From: Iris pallida
Taxonomy: Eukaryota; Streptophyta; Magnoliopsida; Asparagales; Iridaceae
Reading direction: 5' to 3'
Assembly (NCBI GenBank): GCA_029216955.1
Contig: JANAVB010007000.1
Span: 843,501-907,500, forward strand
Length of the DNA: 64,000 bases
Shown here: positions 22,869 through 37,655 of the stretch, piece after piece
Layout: every line of letters begins with the position of its first letter
Numbering within the stretch: the stretch's first letter is position 1
The notes under the pieces: model-generated
What the model was told of the DNA's origin: nothing
The model's input: only the letters and a program-made list of their open reading frames with translations
The model's database searches: none
Position numbers and translations under genes: made by a program

Positions 22869-24488
22869 GTAAGGAAATCTATTAATTTAGTGATTCGTGT
22901 ACCATAAGTTAATATTGTTACTTAACATTCGTTGCCTTTTACTTTTTTATGTGTTGAAAATAAAAGTTATTGGTTTTTATGTCAGAATGGGAAAATTATT
23001 TGGGTATCCTGCCATTTGTTCATGCATTGACTACTTCATGTTACATAGTTACTTATAATAAGTTCCTTGTAAATCATGTTCCTTTTAGCAAATAGAGCTC
23101 ATAAGTTTCCATCAACGTGATATATGTGATCAAGTTATCTTCTAGAATAGATTTACTTTGATGTGAACCCATATAAAGTGTAGCAATGGGAGAATTCCAA
23201 AGGTCCAATATGACTTCATTGCTTGAAATCTTGGTCTTCACTCATAACTTACATTACTGGAGTTTAGTATTCTTGTGCAGATGTTGCAGACTTTAGGGGG
23301 TGAATCCCAAAACCCATGATTACTTCACAAAGTTTTCATCATTGAGGAGGAGAAAACAAAAATAATACATGCATGCAACATCTTCCCTTGTTCTGAAAAG
23401 TACTAATCTCCGAAACATTCTAGGAAGATAGAAATCATCCCCATTCCCGGTGGATGGATAGAAGCCTATATCATATTAGGGGTCATGACAATGAAGTATA
23501 TCTGTCAATTTTCAAAATGTCAGAAACTTGACATACTCAATATTACACAAGGTTCCAGTGTTAGATGTGTATTCATAGAATGTTAGAGGTGTCGTAAACT
23601 TAGTTTGAACATGTCCAATGCAGATCAATAGATGCTCTGATAAGGACAAACAAGATAGCAGGTAAATGATCGGATTGAAATTTTAAAGAAGGATATGATT
23701 TTTTTAATATGACGGACGATACAGATACAAAAATCAAGGAATCAAATATAACAGGAACTGATCATAGACAACATAAAGAAATTTGAAACATAAAGCAATC
23801 TGAAAGATGTACTACACCAATGTAAATAAAGGGTTTCTTTTGTCAATCATTTGTAATGCACAGTTATACGATTGAGAACATTCATGATGCCTGTGATATC
23901 TTGAGTAATTGTGGATTAATCAAAAGTGGATGGGACTAATAACAACAAAGGATATTTAGAAAAAAAGAAAAAAGAAATGGATGCTGACTAGTCCCATTTT
24001 GAAGATTTTTTTTCTGTTTGCACTAGAGTCCTTTTTATTGTAATAGTATTTCTTTTTCATCTTCTGCATTTCAAATCCTTGTTGTTTCCAGCTTATGGGA
24101 GGGTCTTACCTAAAACTGTTATTGTAGTATTAAATTTCTGTTGCATAAAAAAATTATTTGTTGGCTTTCTTGAATTTCTGTTGCAAATTCATAGCTAAAC
24201 CAAACATATTGCAATTTCTTCTTATATCATAATATTTGTGTGGCCCAAATCATGAGACTCGAGGGTCAACATATACATAAATTTTGTAATTGACAATACA
24301 TCAGTATTACTTCATACAGACTAAGATGCAAAATTGTAGATATTTATGTCATAAATAGACCAGGCTTATAGTTATAGATATTTAAGTACTGGACATAGCA
24401 AAATTAGCACACGAGCTATATATACATAAATTTTGTAATTGATATTATAGCAGTATTACTTACAGAAGGAATGCACATACAACCATAC

Positions 24489-24545
24489 CACATTTGTCGA
24501 GTCGAATGATCCACCAAGTCCAACTTCAAGAATTGCAACATCAAC
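24489..24545 (-). pseudogene. Captured exon of folylpolyglutamate synthase/dihydrofolate synthase
   Basis: On the minus strand a 57-bp block lies between an acceptor ATTTTAG and a donor GTATGG. It is fully open and encodes VDVAILEVGLGGSFDSTNV. This is the highly characteristic Mur-ligase-family signature of folylpolyglutamate synthases and dihydrofolate synthases (D-V-A-I-x-E-V-G-L-G-G-x-x-D-x-T-N), which add glutamates to folates. Intact splice signals and no stop imply recent capture or chance preservation. Neighbouring exons of the same gene were not recognised. It lies 1.1 kb from the right end of the CACTA element. Confidence 0.72.
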
Positions 24546-24648
24546 CTAAAATAACCCAAGTTGGACAGTAAAATAAAACAGAAGGGAATAACATTAATGA
24601 AATAGAAGTTACACTTGAAGTTAGACAAGGAACCTCCTCTATGACATA

Positions 24649-25077
24649 TCAACAAACACGTGGTGAACGGATCGAACAACTTGATGGCCTTGACATGGGC
24701 GACACGGCAAGCCTGGTTCCGTCGGTAGTGACGATAGCCCCATAAACTGAGCGAGCAACGAAATATGGGAGAGAGCTGTCCCAGAGCGAGACGAACGAAA
24801 TACAGCCCCTGGTGTGCACGTACACGAAATACAGCAAAGGAAAATGGCAGGGTGTGCACGTACATGAAATATAGCCCCTGGTGGCCATTAAATAACACGG
24901 AATACAGCCCCTGGGCGAGGCGAACAGGAGAGGACCCAGGCACACCAGGGTGTTCAAGATGACGACGAAGATGATGAGGGTCGAGACTGACTTGGCGAGA
25001 CCCATCGACCATAGCTTTCTTGGGGACGGAAGGAAGTAATCCAGGTGGTCCTCCTCGTCTGCTCGCTTGCGCCTCAT
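24649..25077 (-). CDS. Unrecognised open frame with N-terminal membrane anchor, in the CACTA element
   Basis: A 142-residue minus-strand frame starts MRRKRADEEDHLDYFLP, followed by a hydrophobic segment (STLIIFVVILNTLVCLGPLL, about residues 32-53). That is the profile of a type II signal anchor such as Golgi glycosyltransferases have. After that the sequence runs into short direct repeats (GAAATACAGCCCCTGG on the plus strand, 24794-24920) and looks non-coding. The first exon of a captured membrane-protein gene is one reading, but no family could be assigned. A longer frame at 24416-25147 overlaps it in another register. Confidence 0.3.
   Translation of the reverse strand: MRRKRADEEDHLDYFLPSPRKLWSMGLAKSVSTLIIFVVILNTLVCLGPLLFASPRGCIPCYLMATRGYISCTCTPCHFPLLYFVYVHTRGCISFVSLWDSSLPYFVARSVYGAIVTTDGTRLAVSPMSRPSSCSIRSPRVC
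24794..24925. repeat. Short repeats of GAAATACAGCCCCTGG
   Basis: Four copies of GAAATACAGCCCCTGG-like sequence (one shortened to GAAATACAGCAAAGG, one with ATATAG) with GTGTGCACGTACA between some. They lie inside the unrecognised frame at 24649-25077. Confidence 0.75.
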
Positions 25078-25690
25078 TCCAAATGCGGAAAAGAGGTCTA
25101 AATTCCAAACACCTGAACCAAGAAACTAAGCAATTAAAAATGAACAAAAAAACAAGAGAATTTGTTTAAAGATTTCCTAGTGGAATCAATTCTGATCATA
25201 TAAACGTACCTTAAAATTAATTTCCAATCTGATTTCTGAGAAGGGGAGAGAGAGAGAGAGAATAAGAAGAATTACTCAGCAATAATAAGAAAGAAGGGAA
25301 GAGGGGAAAAAATTAGGTTCTCCCAAAGTGGTAGTAAATATAGAGAGAGAGAGAGTGGAGGCAGGTTAAAAAATATATGTGGATGAATGGTGTGGATTCA
25401 TTCTAGAGATCCAACGGTTAGGAGTAAGAGAAAAAAAGATTTCTAAAAAAATTTGGTTTGGGCCGCCAAATAATTGCCATTCCCGCTGAAATTATTTGAG
25501 ACGGTCTCAAAATTTATTTGGAACGAAAAATATTAATAGTCCCAAATAAGAGATCCATTTTTCAATCTGTCACCAATAAATTTGTTTTTTGTTACAAAAA
25601 AATATAGCAGTCCCAAATAATAATTTTTTAGGACGTTTAAAACTAGAGTTCTTAAAAGTGTTGTCCCAAAAGCCAACTTTTTTTGTAGTG

Positions 25691-26955
25691 GCTACCGCGC
25701 GGTCGCCTAAGGGCTGCCCAGACACAAAGGGCAGCAACGGAGCTGCTGGTGCTAGCTGCTGTGCTCAGCCTCTCGATGGTACATCGGCCTCCCACTACCC
25801 TAGGCGACCAACTAGATGGGCCCTAGCAGGCCGACCACCGCCTCCAGGGCCTCTGGCAAGCTAGAAATGTAGCCGGAGCTGCTGTTGCTCCTACCGCTGT
25901 TATTTTTGCTGTTATTGTAGTCGTCGCTGCTGATACATGTATTGTCATCCTCGTACAGTTTCGTACAGCCATATATGGGGCACAAGCATACCACCCGGTG
26001 ACCCTCGTACATCACCCTTGCCATTCAGGACGGCCGCCCGCACGACAAAGAGTCAATTTCGACTTCGGGATCGAAATTCTGTCGTGACGTGCATTTGAAG
26101 AAGTCAGAACTTGCATTTTGAGACAACGACTTCGTACGCATTTTCTGGACAATCTGACCATTGGATCGATAAATCTTTCCTCCGTTGCAATCTTATTATA
26201 TACCTCTTCGCTCATCTAAATTTTCAACCGTTAGTTCGATCATTTGATAGATCAAAATCGGCCGCCAAGTTGCCCGAATAATTGTGTTTATTTTGGACAG
26301 TTTTGTGGAGAAAACTTCGTGGACTCATATCTCCGCCGTTGCAGCTTCGTTTGATACGCCACTAGTTCCTATCCGCAGCTGGTATAACCAACTTCTTGTC
26401 CCTTAAATTTCTTTTCATTATGAGCTTGTTTGATTGGTTGAATTTGACGCCAAAGTTGGTCGTTCGAATTCGTAATTTTCAACTTATAAAATTCTAATTT
26501 TGGACCCAGGACTCTAGATTCAAATTTTGACACCACCATTAGACTCGTGGTGTCGTTCTGGCATTTATAAAATTTGCTAGATTTTGAGGACGTGGCCCTG
26601 GCACGCGTTTCGGTACAAAGCGGGTCCCACGGTCCGAGTCAACTGACATTTTAAGATCGGCTTATTGAAATCCGATTCTGGATATACCGTTGAGTTCGTA
26701 TAGTCATTCTGGACTCGTTGACATATACTTTGTTAGATTTAGTGGACTTTGGCTCCGGCATGTATTTCCGTGTAAACCAGATTCTAATGTCCGAGTCAAC
26801 GGACTATTATGAGATCTGGTCATCGGAATCCAATTTCGGATATACTGTTGGGTTCATACGTCATTTTGGATCCGTGGACATATAATTTGTTAGGTTTAGT
26901 GGACTTTTATTCTGAAACATTTTTCGGTACAAAGTGGGTCCAACGACGGATATCA
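25691..26955 (+). mobile_element. Z' LTR, part 2
   Basis: After the duplicated GCT the Z' LTR resumes in a GC-rich stretch. From about 26040 it aligns to Z at 44990-45950, for example GCTTGTTTGATTGGTTGAAT and TTCGTAATTTTCAACTT. It contains about 2.6 units of the same ~158-bp repeat seen in Z. It is cut at 26955 by element X, directly after TATCA (26951-26955). The open frames in the GC-rich part (25589-25864, 25812-26024) are shared with no known protein. Confidence 0.85.
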
Positions 26956-27016
26956 TGTGAAACCCGAAAAATCTTGGAATTAGTAATTGTTGGATCTGTA
27001 GCGTAATCTTAGCCTT

Positions 27017-27074
<58 letters not shown>

Positions 27075-27233
27075 GTCGGATTAGAAAAATATTATTTTTT
27101 AAAATTAATTATTGGATTTTTATTGTGGCCCAGTCCCGATCCCATGCCCGGGGTCCGACTCCGAGTTCGAACCCGATTTCCCGAAGCCCGACTCCGTTCC
27201 GAGCCCATCCTTATTCCTTCTTTTTAAATTCTG

Positions 27234-27290
<57 letters not shown>

Positions 27291-30110
27291 ATAATAATAC
27301 TAACTAAAAACCTAATCCTATTTTCCCCCCACGTGGACCTGTTCCCCCCCCCCCCCGACCTGGACAACTCCCCTCACCAAAACACCAGCTCCCCTCTCCA
27401 CAACTCTCTCTCTCCCACTCATTCCTCCACACCTACTCTCCTTCCTCTTCACATATAAACCACCCACCACCACCACTCACGAACTAACACCAGCACCAAC
27501 CATTCTCTTCTCCATCATTCTTCTCTCTCTCACCCCACTTCCCCATCTCCACCCAAGCTCCGCCCAAGACCCCGCCGGCTGCCTCCGCCCTAGCCTCACG
27601 CTGCTCACCGAGGTCGCGCCCAACTCCCGCGCCCGGTCAGACCCGAGCGCCGTCTCCCGCGGCCGTTTTCCCCAGCCGTCGGCCGCCTCTCGTGCCCGGC
27701 CGTCCGGCCAGTGCCCTCCGCCCGTCCAGCCAGCGCCCCAGCAGCCTCCCGCCGACTTCCTCCGGCCAGATCCCGCCCGCTCGTGCCTCCCGAGGCCGCC
27801 CCTGCACGCTGTTCCGCGTGGTTCCCGTGCGCTGGATCCTAGCACCCCAGCGACCCCCATTCCCGTCCGGCCAGCGCCCCCGCCGGCCGTGCCCGTCCGG
27901 CCAGTGTTGTCCCGCCGGCCAGATCCGCCTCGGTGACCCCCGAGTCCCCGTGTCGCTGGCCAGTGCCTTCCCGGCGTGACCCCGAGCCCTGTCGGCTCCG
28001 CCCCAGCGCTGCCCCGATTTCTGCAGCATTTTTCGAGCCCATTTCTCGCTGTCCGCGGATTTCTTTCTTCTAATATTTTCATCTGAGAGCTCTAGCCGAG
28101 CATTTGAGGTATAAATTCGTGTCCCTGTGTCCCTCCTATAGATAGTTTGTGATGACGCGGTCCAGATCCCGTTTTGGGATTCGGTATTTTGAATATGGTT
28201 GCTTTTGGGTGATACGTAGGGTATCGGTTACGTCGCGACGTATTTTTCTATTTTGGATATCTTGTGCTATGGTTGGTTTTTGGGTTGGATATTCATTTTG
28301 GGTTGGTAATTAGTGATCCCTGGTTTGGGATATTTAAATTGTGTTGTGGTTGGCATCCTCCCAGGATTGGGTTGTCCCAATTACAGAGGAGATGCTGTCC
28401 AAATTTTTAGGAATTATTTAAAAAAAAGGGATTTTCTTATAAAAATTAGCAATTTGAATAAAACCTATTTTCCAAAGAAAATCGGTCTTTGCAAAATGAT
28501 TTATAGATTGGATTTGGTTGGTTTTTGGATTTTATGGATTTTGTATCACCAGTTAGGCAACGACCATATCGGTCGAATGAGCCTCGGCGAAACGCAAACG
28601 CTACAGGGTTTCCTGTACGTTGAGGCGTTAGCCAGCAACATGAGATTGCACGACCAAGTCTGAGACTCTTTAGTTTTTAATTTAATTATAATTTATTTTA
28701 GAACTGGTACTGCTTTTAGTATTTATGGTGCGGGACCTCGGCCTACTGTTTGGACCGTTCGCGGCACTCAGATCTCACCTTAGGATTAATTAATTTATGT
28801 AAATAATTTGTAAAGGGCCTAAGCCCAGTTTTTCCTTTATTTCTCTGCGACCATGTATTGTGTAGCATAGCTTTTTTTCTGGAATGTTGATTTTGCCGTT
28901 AAACGCGTAGAATTTAAAATATATATATTTATTTTATAAAGAAAATTAATAAGTTTTCGCATAATAAATAATCTAGTAATTTAGCAATTCATATGTTTTC
29001 TCATTTAAAAGGAAAAGCCTAGTTTTATATATATATATATATTTAAAATACAAAGTTTTTGCCAAATTAATCGGTAATTGTAATTTTTTCCAATTAATCA
29101 GTGACCGACTTATTCGATTAAAATGATAACGAACGTAGTTTGCGACGTTAGACAATTTTTCGGTAGATTAACTAAATAACTTAAAATCTGACTAGGGTCT
29201 GCTACTAGAGATTGTAACTAGCACACCTAGAATGGTTTCAATATGGTTCTAAATCAAGGTTCTCAACTGTAGGATCTCGGAGACGAACTTGACTTTCTAC
29301 TCTGTACCGACATTTTCGATCCAGTCAATTAACAGAGATAAGTTACGGTTATGTTTTCTTGTATTTTATTTAGTAATTGTCAAGTTGCATGTTTAAACCC
29401 CACTGCTACACGGAACCCTCTCCTAGGGTTCAAATATTGATTGATATTGATTGTGGGAATTGGGAGAATAGTATAACGTTTATGACCAATACCCCTCATA
29501 TTACATATTGTGCGAGCTTACCCTCTTACACACGGGGATAAGTCGTATCGCGTCGCTAGGACGCTATTATACAACCCAAGCCGGTCATAGACGATTACAC
29601 ATTCAAATCACATTGTTTTAAATTGTTAAATTGCTTAAAAATATTGTTTCAACTGTTTAGCCTGTACTTTTCCATTATTATTTGAAATATGAGGTACATA
29701 TTCGTACTTGCTCCCTCATGACTGGAGATCCACATTTTTAGGTGACATTGAGGATGCTGAACTATTGTACAATAGCTACTATGATCCGGTATTGTACCCG
29801 GTGGTGTTGCCAGAGTCCCCCTTGGAGGACACAAAACCAGAGGCTGATGAGCCAACTGTCTAGCTAGTTGTTTTCCTATTTTTCTAGTTTTATTGTATTG
29901 GAGTTTGTTAATATGAATTCAGCACTTTATTTCAGTTCTTTCATTTCCAGTTGTACTTAATAAAAAGTTTTAAAATTTTCGTATATTCAAGTTGTGACAA
30001 ATGTATAGATTTTGTTGTGAATACCTGCATAATAGAACAGCTTACTGCCGCCGTCTCACAACGGTGCAGGCTGGGCACGATCCGGTTCGACCCAATAATT
30101 TAGGATCGGG

Positions 30111-30114
<4 letters not shown>
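26956..30114 (+). repeat. Element X, 5' LTR, truncated by a few bases at its 3' end
   Basis: It begins TGTGAAACCCGAAAAATC directly after TATCA. It contains an (ATT)n run (27018-27074), a (TA)n run (27236-27284), a CT-rich tract and TATA box (TATAAA, 27454-27459), then a CpG-rich 0.5-kb patch (27540-28030), then AT-rich sequence. Its end reads GGATCGGGTCGT where the second X LTR reads GGATCGGGTCGTGACA. The last GACA and the whole X interior are missing, replaced by element Y at a TCGT junction. The large GC-rich open frames at 27477-28082 (both strands) have no recognisable domain and lie in LTR sequence. Confidence 0.85.
27454..27459 (+). promoter_or_regulatory. TATA box of X LTR
   Basis: TATAAA lies 0.5 kb from the LTR start, just after a CT-rich tract. 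It is the best candidate promoter for plus-strand transcription of X. Confidence 0.4.
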
Positions 30115-32810
<2,696 letters not shown>

Positions 32811-35800
32811 AATCTACCCACCTTAAAAATAATTTCGTCCTCAAAATTCTAATTCGTAATTATTCCTTAAATTCAAAAAGGAAATATACCCTTTACCTTA
32901 ATCTCCTTGAATTTTAATTCCTCCAAAAAATAGTATATAATCTCTTCCTAGCCATTTTGTAATTTACGAAACTCCGAGGACTTCTACCCACCTTTGGTCA
33001 CACTACTCCCTTAATTCTCATGTCGCTAAAACTTTATAACTTCCAGCTAATTGCTAAAACTGCTACCAATCGATATCTACTGCTTATGGCCTCTATAATC
33101 CTTCTCTATCTATCAAACGACCAAAATTCTAACAAGCAACAAATTTACACAAGTAGCTAAAAATATTAGTAACCTCTAATAAACTTGACCATTCGCCACT
33201 CCGCAATAGAAAGGACAGGAGGATAAGGAAGGATAATCAAGAGCAATTATGAAGTTTCAAGAGCGGTAGAGAGTATCCAATAATGCAGATAGAATGCCAG
33301 TCTATGAACCATTGACTTATTTGCTAGAGTGGCTACTCTAGTCTAGTCACTTGCTAAATCGAAGAACCCTTCGTTTCTTAGAGGGGCTTGCAATTCGTAC
33401 AATACAGAAGTTCTGTTCTCGAAATTCTATCTAAACAAGATTCCATAATAGAACAGAATTTGAGATATCAAGATTGTGATATTTTTCGTGGTTAGTTAAA
33501 CACCCAAAGAAGGGATATAATTGCAATACAAGATCGTATCGCAACTTCTAGGTAGATAGAATAAGGGTTTCTAATGACTTCACATTTTAAGAGATTGAGG
33601 CTATATAATAGGTATAGGGGCTATCTCCTATAGTTCGGTTTTATATATCCCAAAAATAGTGGTTAGTATGGATGGATTTTACTGGGTCTTAATAGGTTCC
33701 CTGATTGGACACCATTCGTTGGTTGGATGAACCCTTGATTCAATCTATATGGACTACGCCAGATCCCAATGGTAAAACTATTTCTTACTAGGTTAGGGTA
33801 ACCTGGAATAAGTTTTCTCCCAAGTGGTTGAGCTAGTTGGGCAGTCGGATTGGTAAAATAGGTTCTGTAAGCCCTGAAGATGCGCCTTCCGTGACTTTTG
33901 CGTTTAAGTATCACGAGAAGACACAATTAAATGGCACACTAGTGACATGTGCGTAGTGGGCTTCGAGTCGATCACAACCATATATTGGGTCGAAAGATTC
34001 GAGTCGAAGTTGAGTCTCTAGTCGTAGTCGGAAAGTATACGGGGATTATGGTAAGGATTATAGCTAGTCCTTTTGACCTAAAAGTCGTACCATAAAAATA
34101 TAGTACAAGGGGTCGTGTTTGAGTGGGACATGATATACCTAGATGAAGGTGGACTCGTCTAGACCTTGCATATGAAGTTTGTTGGAAGGTAACAGCTAGT
34201 CTCGTGCTCCGAATATTAATGACATGGCTGGGGGCACAAAATGATCTAGATGGAAAGTGGGAGTCCATGGGGCACTAATTACCATCCTAATGGAAATTAT
34301 TCTAATCAATCGGTAATCCTCGTACATTCTAAAATTTTTGAAGACTTACAGTCTACCCACCTTAGAAGCTAGGACATGGTTTTAGGAATAATGAGATTAG
34401 AAGAATTTCAAAGTCAGGATATTGTACCTCGACTCTTGTTAATAAAGAATCAGGCACGGCGTAACGAAATACGGTAGACATAAGTTCAAGTCAAGGATCG
34501 CTCCTCAAAATGGAAAACGGGTGTGTACAATGACACATGGTTGATAAAATAGAATGACCTACTCGTCCACAGTATACAAGAGTTATCGATGGGGTAACCA
34601 GCTCTAAGGCACATCATATGAAAAGATTCTAACAATTGAGTTGTGAATTTCTATTTGTGTCCGGCTATCAGACTATTGTCACAAGAGTTGTAGTGATCAT
34701 GCATTACTGTTGACAACTGGTAGATCATAATATGACAGGGTATTTAAGCTATGGTATTGGCTAAGCTGGTGATTGTGGGGTTCCCATACTAGTTAGGTCT
34801 TAGTAATAAAATTTACATATCTGGGGCAATATTGGTTGGAAACCAATCTCGGGATGAGTGTCTACCATAGTCACGGTAGAGGATTGTGCTTACCATTGTC
34901 TATTCATCTCATGTCTAAACTGTGGGCTTTAGTCGAGGAACGGTTGAGTCAAGGCATAAGGATTTCTAGTTAAGGCAATACTCAAGAAAAATATTTAGAG
35001 ACTCACAATGACTTGTTTCTTGAGAATAGATAGTCTCCTGGGTTGGCATTACGACTAAGGGTAAAACCCTAATCATTCTCAAATTCAGATGGCTAGAAGG
35101 TCTCAATAGTAGTTTACGGGTCGAGAGGAGAACGAGTAACTCAATCACATGACTGGTCGATGGTAGCTACACTTGTGTATACAACTATCATAGCCATGGG
35201 GATACTCTGTATCTCTCTACCATCACAAGCTTTCGTCTTTCCAAATCAGTGAAAGACAAAATTACAATAAAGAGTTCAAGGAAGATGTTACTGAATACAA
35301 TTTCATGATCCAAAGGCGAATGTATAATCCAAGATAAATTTTCAATGTAGTCGTAGATGAGATTATATATACCTTAATATCTCAATCCACGTGGGATAAT
35401 CAAAGAGAGAGCGAACCGAGTGCACTACGGTTGATCAGACCGTAATACATCGATTCTGATTAGACAATATGTTAATAGGTGTCCCCACTAAACATATGTC
35501 TTGAATCAAGCTCGAGAACAGAGTGAGCTTGCAAAACTAGGCTGTAATAGCAGCATTGGTCAAGATAGTCAAAATACAAGTATGCGAGATTTTTGAAAGG
35601 AGTTACAAGTAGTTCGAGTTTTGTGAGAATCAAAAATTTACCAGGTGTTCTTGCTTATACGGTCATCCTACTATCTTCTTATTCATAAGACCTTAGTCAA
35701 CCAATAGGTTATGGACTTCTAAATTCCATATTCCAGGTAAACCTATTAGTATCTGTCAATTACCTCGTCAATGGATCACAAGGACCATGGAATGCTAGGT

Positions 35801-36914
35801 TGGAAGACATGCTACCTGACCTACAGAAATTCTACTAGTATTGGTTTTGGATCTTAGGGAACATACAGGGCATTGTCCTATCCTCCATAGTATCCTAAAC
35901 TTGTAATCACGTCTGAAGTCATTTCACCGAGAGTTATGCCTTGCCCGTATACTTGGGCTGTGGTAAACTCTTGGTTCCGTGATTCAGGGGTGATATGCTA
36001 TCAAATACTCTCCCTTATCTCGATACCAGGGTAACTACGATCAAGGAGGACCACTAGCCATAGTTTCATGAATGTTCTAAACCTATATTTTCTTAACCTA
36101 ATTTCAACTCTAGGGGTCGTGCTTCGCCAGTGCGCTGCTGGCTGTAGTGAATCCATAGTCTCCATAATTCAAATAAATGGCGACAGTGCGCTGCTGTCCT
36201 GCCATTATGAGTTAACTAACATTCCTTTAACTAAAATCTGTAAAAGTTCATAAGCTTCTAGAGATTCAAACAAGTGGCTATGAAATAAAGCGTAAGTAAT
36301 TTCCTATCGGTCACAACCCTTAAAATAAAAGATTGCACAGGGAGAGACAAACCGAAGACAAAAGAACTACAAACATTCTAGTATCTCTTTCATGTATATT
36401 TAAACCATTGAGGAAAAACTTTGCGTCGAAACTAACTCGAGGTTTGTATATAGATAACATAATCAAAAATTATATAATGATAATTCTTAGGGCAACTAGG
36501 AACTAAATAGACAATTCGGTTTAAGATATGAGGATGATATCTAAAGGGGCAAAGAGAAAGAATTGCACAATTTATAAAGGTTGGATCATTATCTCTATGA
36601 AGCCCTGTCTCACCAAGCGAATAGTCTATCCATATTGGATCATATCGTCCTATCAAGAGGTAAAGGTGTACCTATGGGGATCTGGCAAACTAGACAATTA
36701 ATAACTCCTCATCTAAATTACATGGCCTAGACTATCCATCGGTAAATTTGTATAAGGGACTCCTAGTCCTAGCCATTCTCTTAAATTAAATTAATTCCTA
36801 ATTCGTGAATGAGCATTTCCTAGTCGCAGGCTCGTAATAGTACAACTAACTTAAGTACTATCACGAGTTCGCAAGATTTGCGAAGACAAACCTACATGGG
36901 CCACCACAAAAACT
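32811..36914 (-). other. Element Y interior, non-coding
   Basis: 4.1 kb between the two Y LTRs. All open frames are under 100 residues and none contains a retroelement motif. The end beside the 3' LTR reads, on the minus strand, GAGGACGAAATTATTTTTAA then GGTGGGTAGA, a polypurine tract almost the same as that of Z (49958-49985). The rest looks like anonymous AT-rich sequence. Confidence 0.75.
36892..36906 (-). other. Primer-binding site of Y
   Basis: Minus strand TGGTGGCCCATGTAG, eight bases after the LTR end GTGACA. It has the same core as in the Tekay-like element and Z. Confidence 0.65.
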
Positions 36915-37438
36915 TGTCACGACCCGCATCCGTTTTTTAAACGAATACGAGACGTGTCCAAGCCAGCCTACGCCGTAGTGTCGTCGATAGAACGCTATCA
37001 CGGCCATGAAGATCAAAATCACAAATAATGCTCATTCACATAATTAATTTAACTTACAATATTTACAAGTTTTACATTTGCAGAAAAATATAAACTTGTA
37101 CAAATATTTGAATGACTATAACTCCACTATCTAGCTAGTCTCTAGGCTTTTGTCTGCAAGTACCCCCCGTATCTCCCATGCTAAGTGAATCCACGGCTAA
37201 CCTGAAAAATATTGGTTTACAGTTAGGAATGGAACGAGTACAATTCACTGAATGCAGTTCCAATATATGAAAATGACTGTATAACAGAGGTTAGCCTTTA
37301 GACATATGATTAATAAAAATAAAAATAAAAAAGAAAGAATAAAACTGAATACCAAGAACATAAAATGAAATACAATAAAATACTCACCAACTGACCGACT
37401 GAAGTACCTTTGATATGTGATCGGTCTCGGAACAATTA

Positions 37439-37655
37439 TGCGACACGGTCTACACGGTCTAAAGTTATACGTTCTACAATTACACGGTCTACAGTTACAC
37501 GGTCTACAAAAAATATTACAACAAAGAAACACTTTCTATAAAATAATAATCACGAAATACACAGTTTAAATGCAATAATATCACGGTCTACACGGTCTAA
37601 AGTTACACGGTCTACAAGAAATAAATGCAATAATAAGCACGGTCTACACGGTCTA
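37439..37655. repeat. ACGGTCTACA minisatellite in Y 5' LTR
   Basis: Short units of ACGGTCTACA/ACGGTCTAAAGTTAC repeat in two clusters (37439-37510 and 37580-37655). This part of the LTR is absent from the truncated 3' LTR, so its copy number cannot be compared. Confidence 0.85.

Larger units (their letters stand above)
16864..25690. mobile_element. CACTA (En/Spm) DNA transposon, non-autonomous, gene-capturing
   Basis: The left end is CACTACAAAAAAAGTGACCT and the right end, reverse-complemented, is CACTACAAAAAAAGTTGGCT. A perfect 3-bp TSD, GCT, lies at 16861-16863 and 25691-25693. Subterminal GGGACGG / CCGTCCC motifs near both ends are typical of CACTA elements. Total length is 8827 bp. No transposase domain (TnpD/Transposase_21 or TnpA-like) was found in any frame, so it must have depended on an autonomous relative. 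Between the ends it is AT-rich and intron-like, with exon-like islands at 22688-22728, 22806-22868 (plus) and 24489-24545 (minus) resembling host genes. It inserted into the GC-rich part of the Z' LTR. Confidence 0.92.

Noticed and set aside
25589..26215. Host gene in the GC-rich stretch right of the CACTA element
   Set aside because: The sequence passes directly into alignable Z-type LTR, so it is the interrupted Z' LTR patch.
27477..28082. 201-residue Gly/Arg-rich frame and antisense frames in the CpG-rich patch
   Set aside because: It lies within the X LTR, has no recognisable domain, and open frames in multiple registers are expected from high GC.
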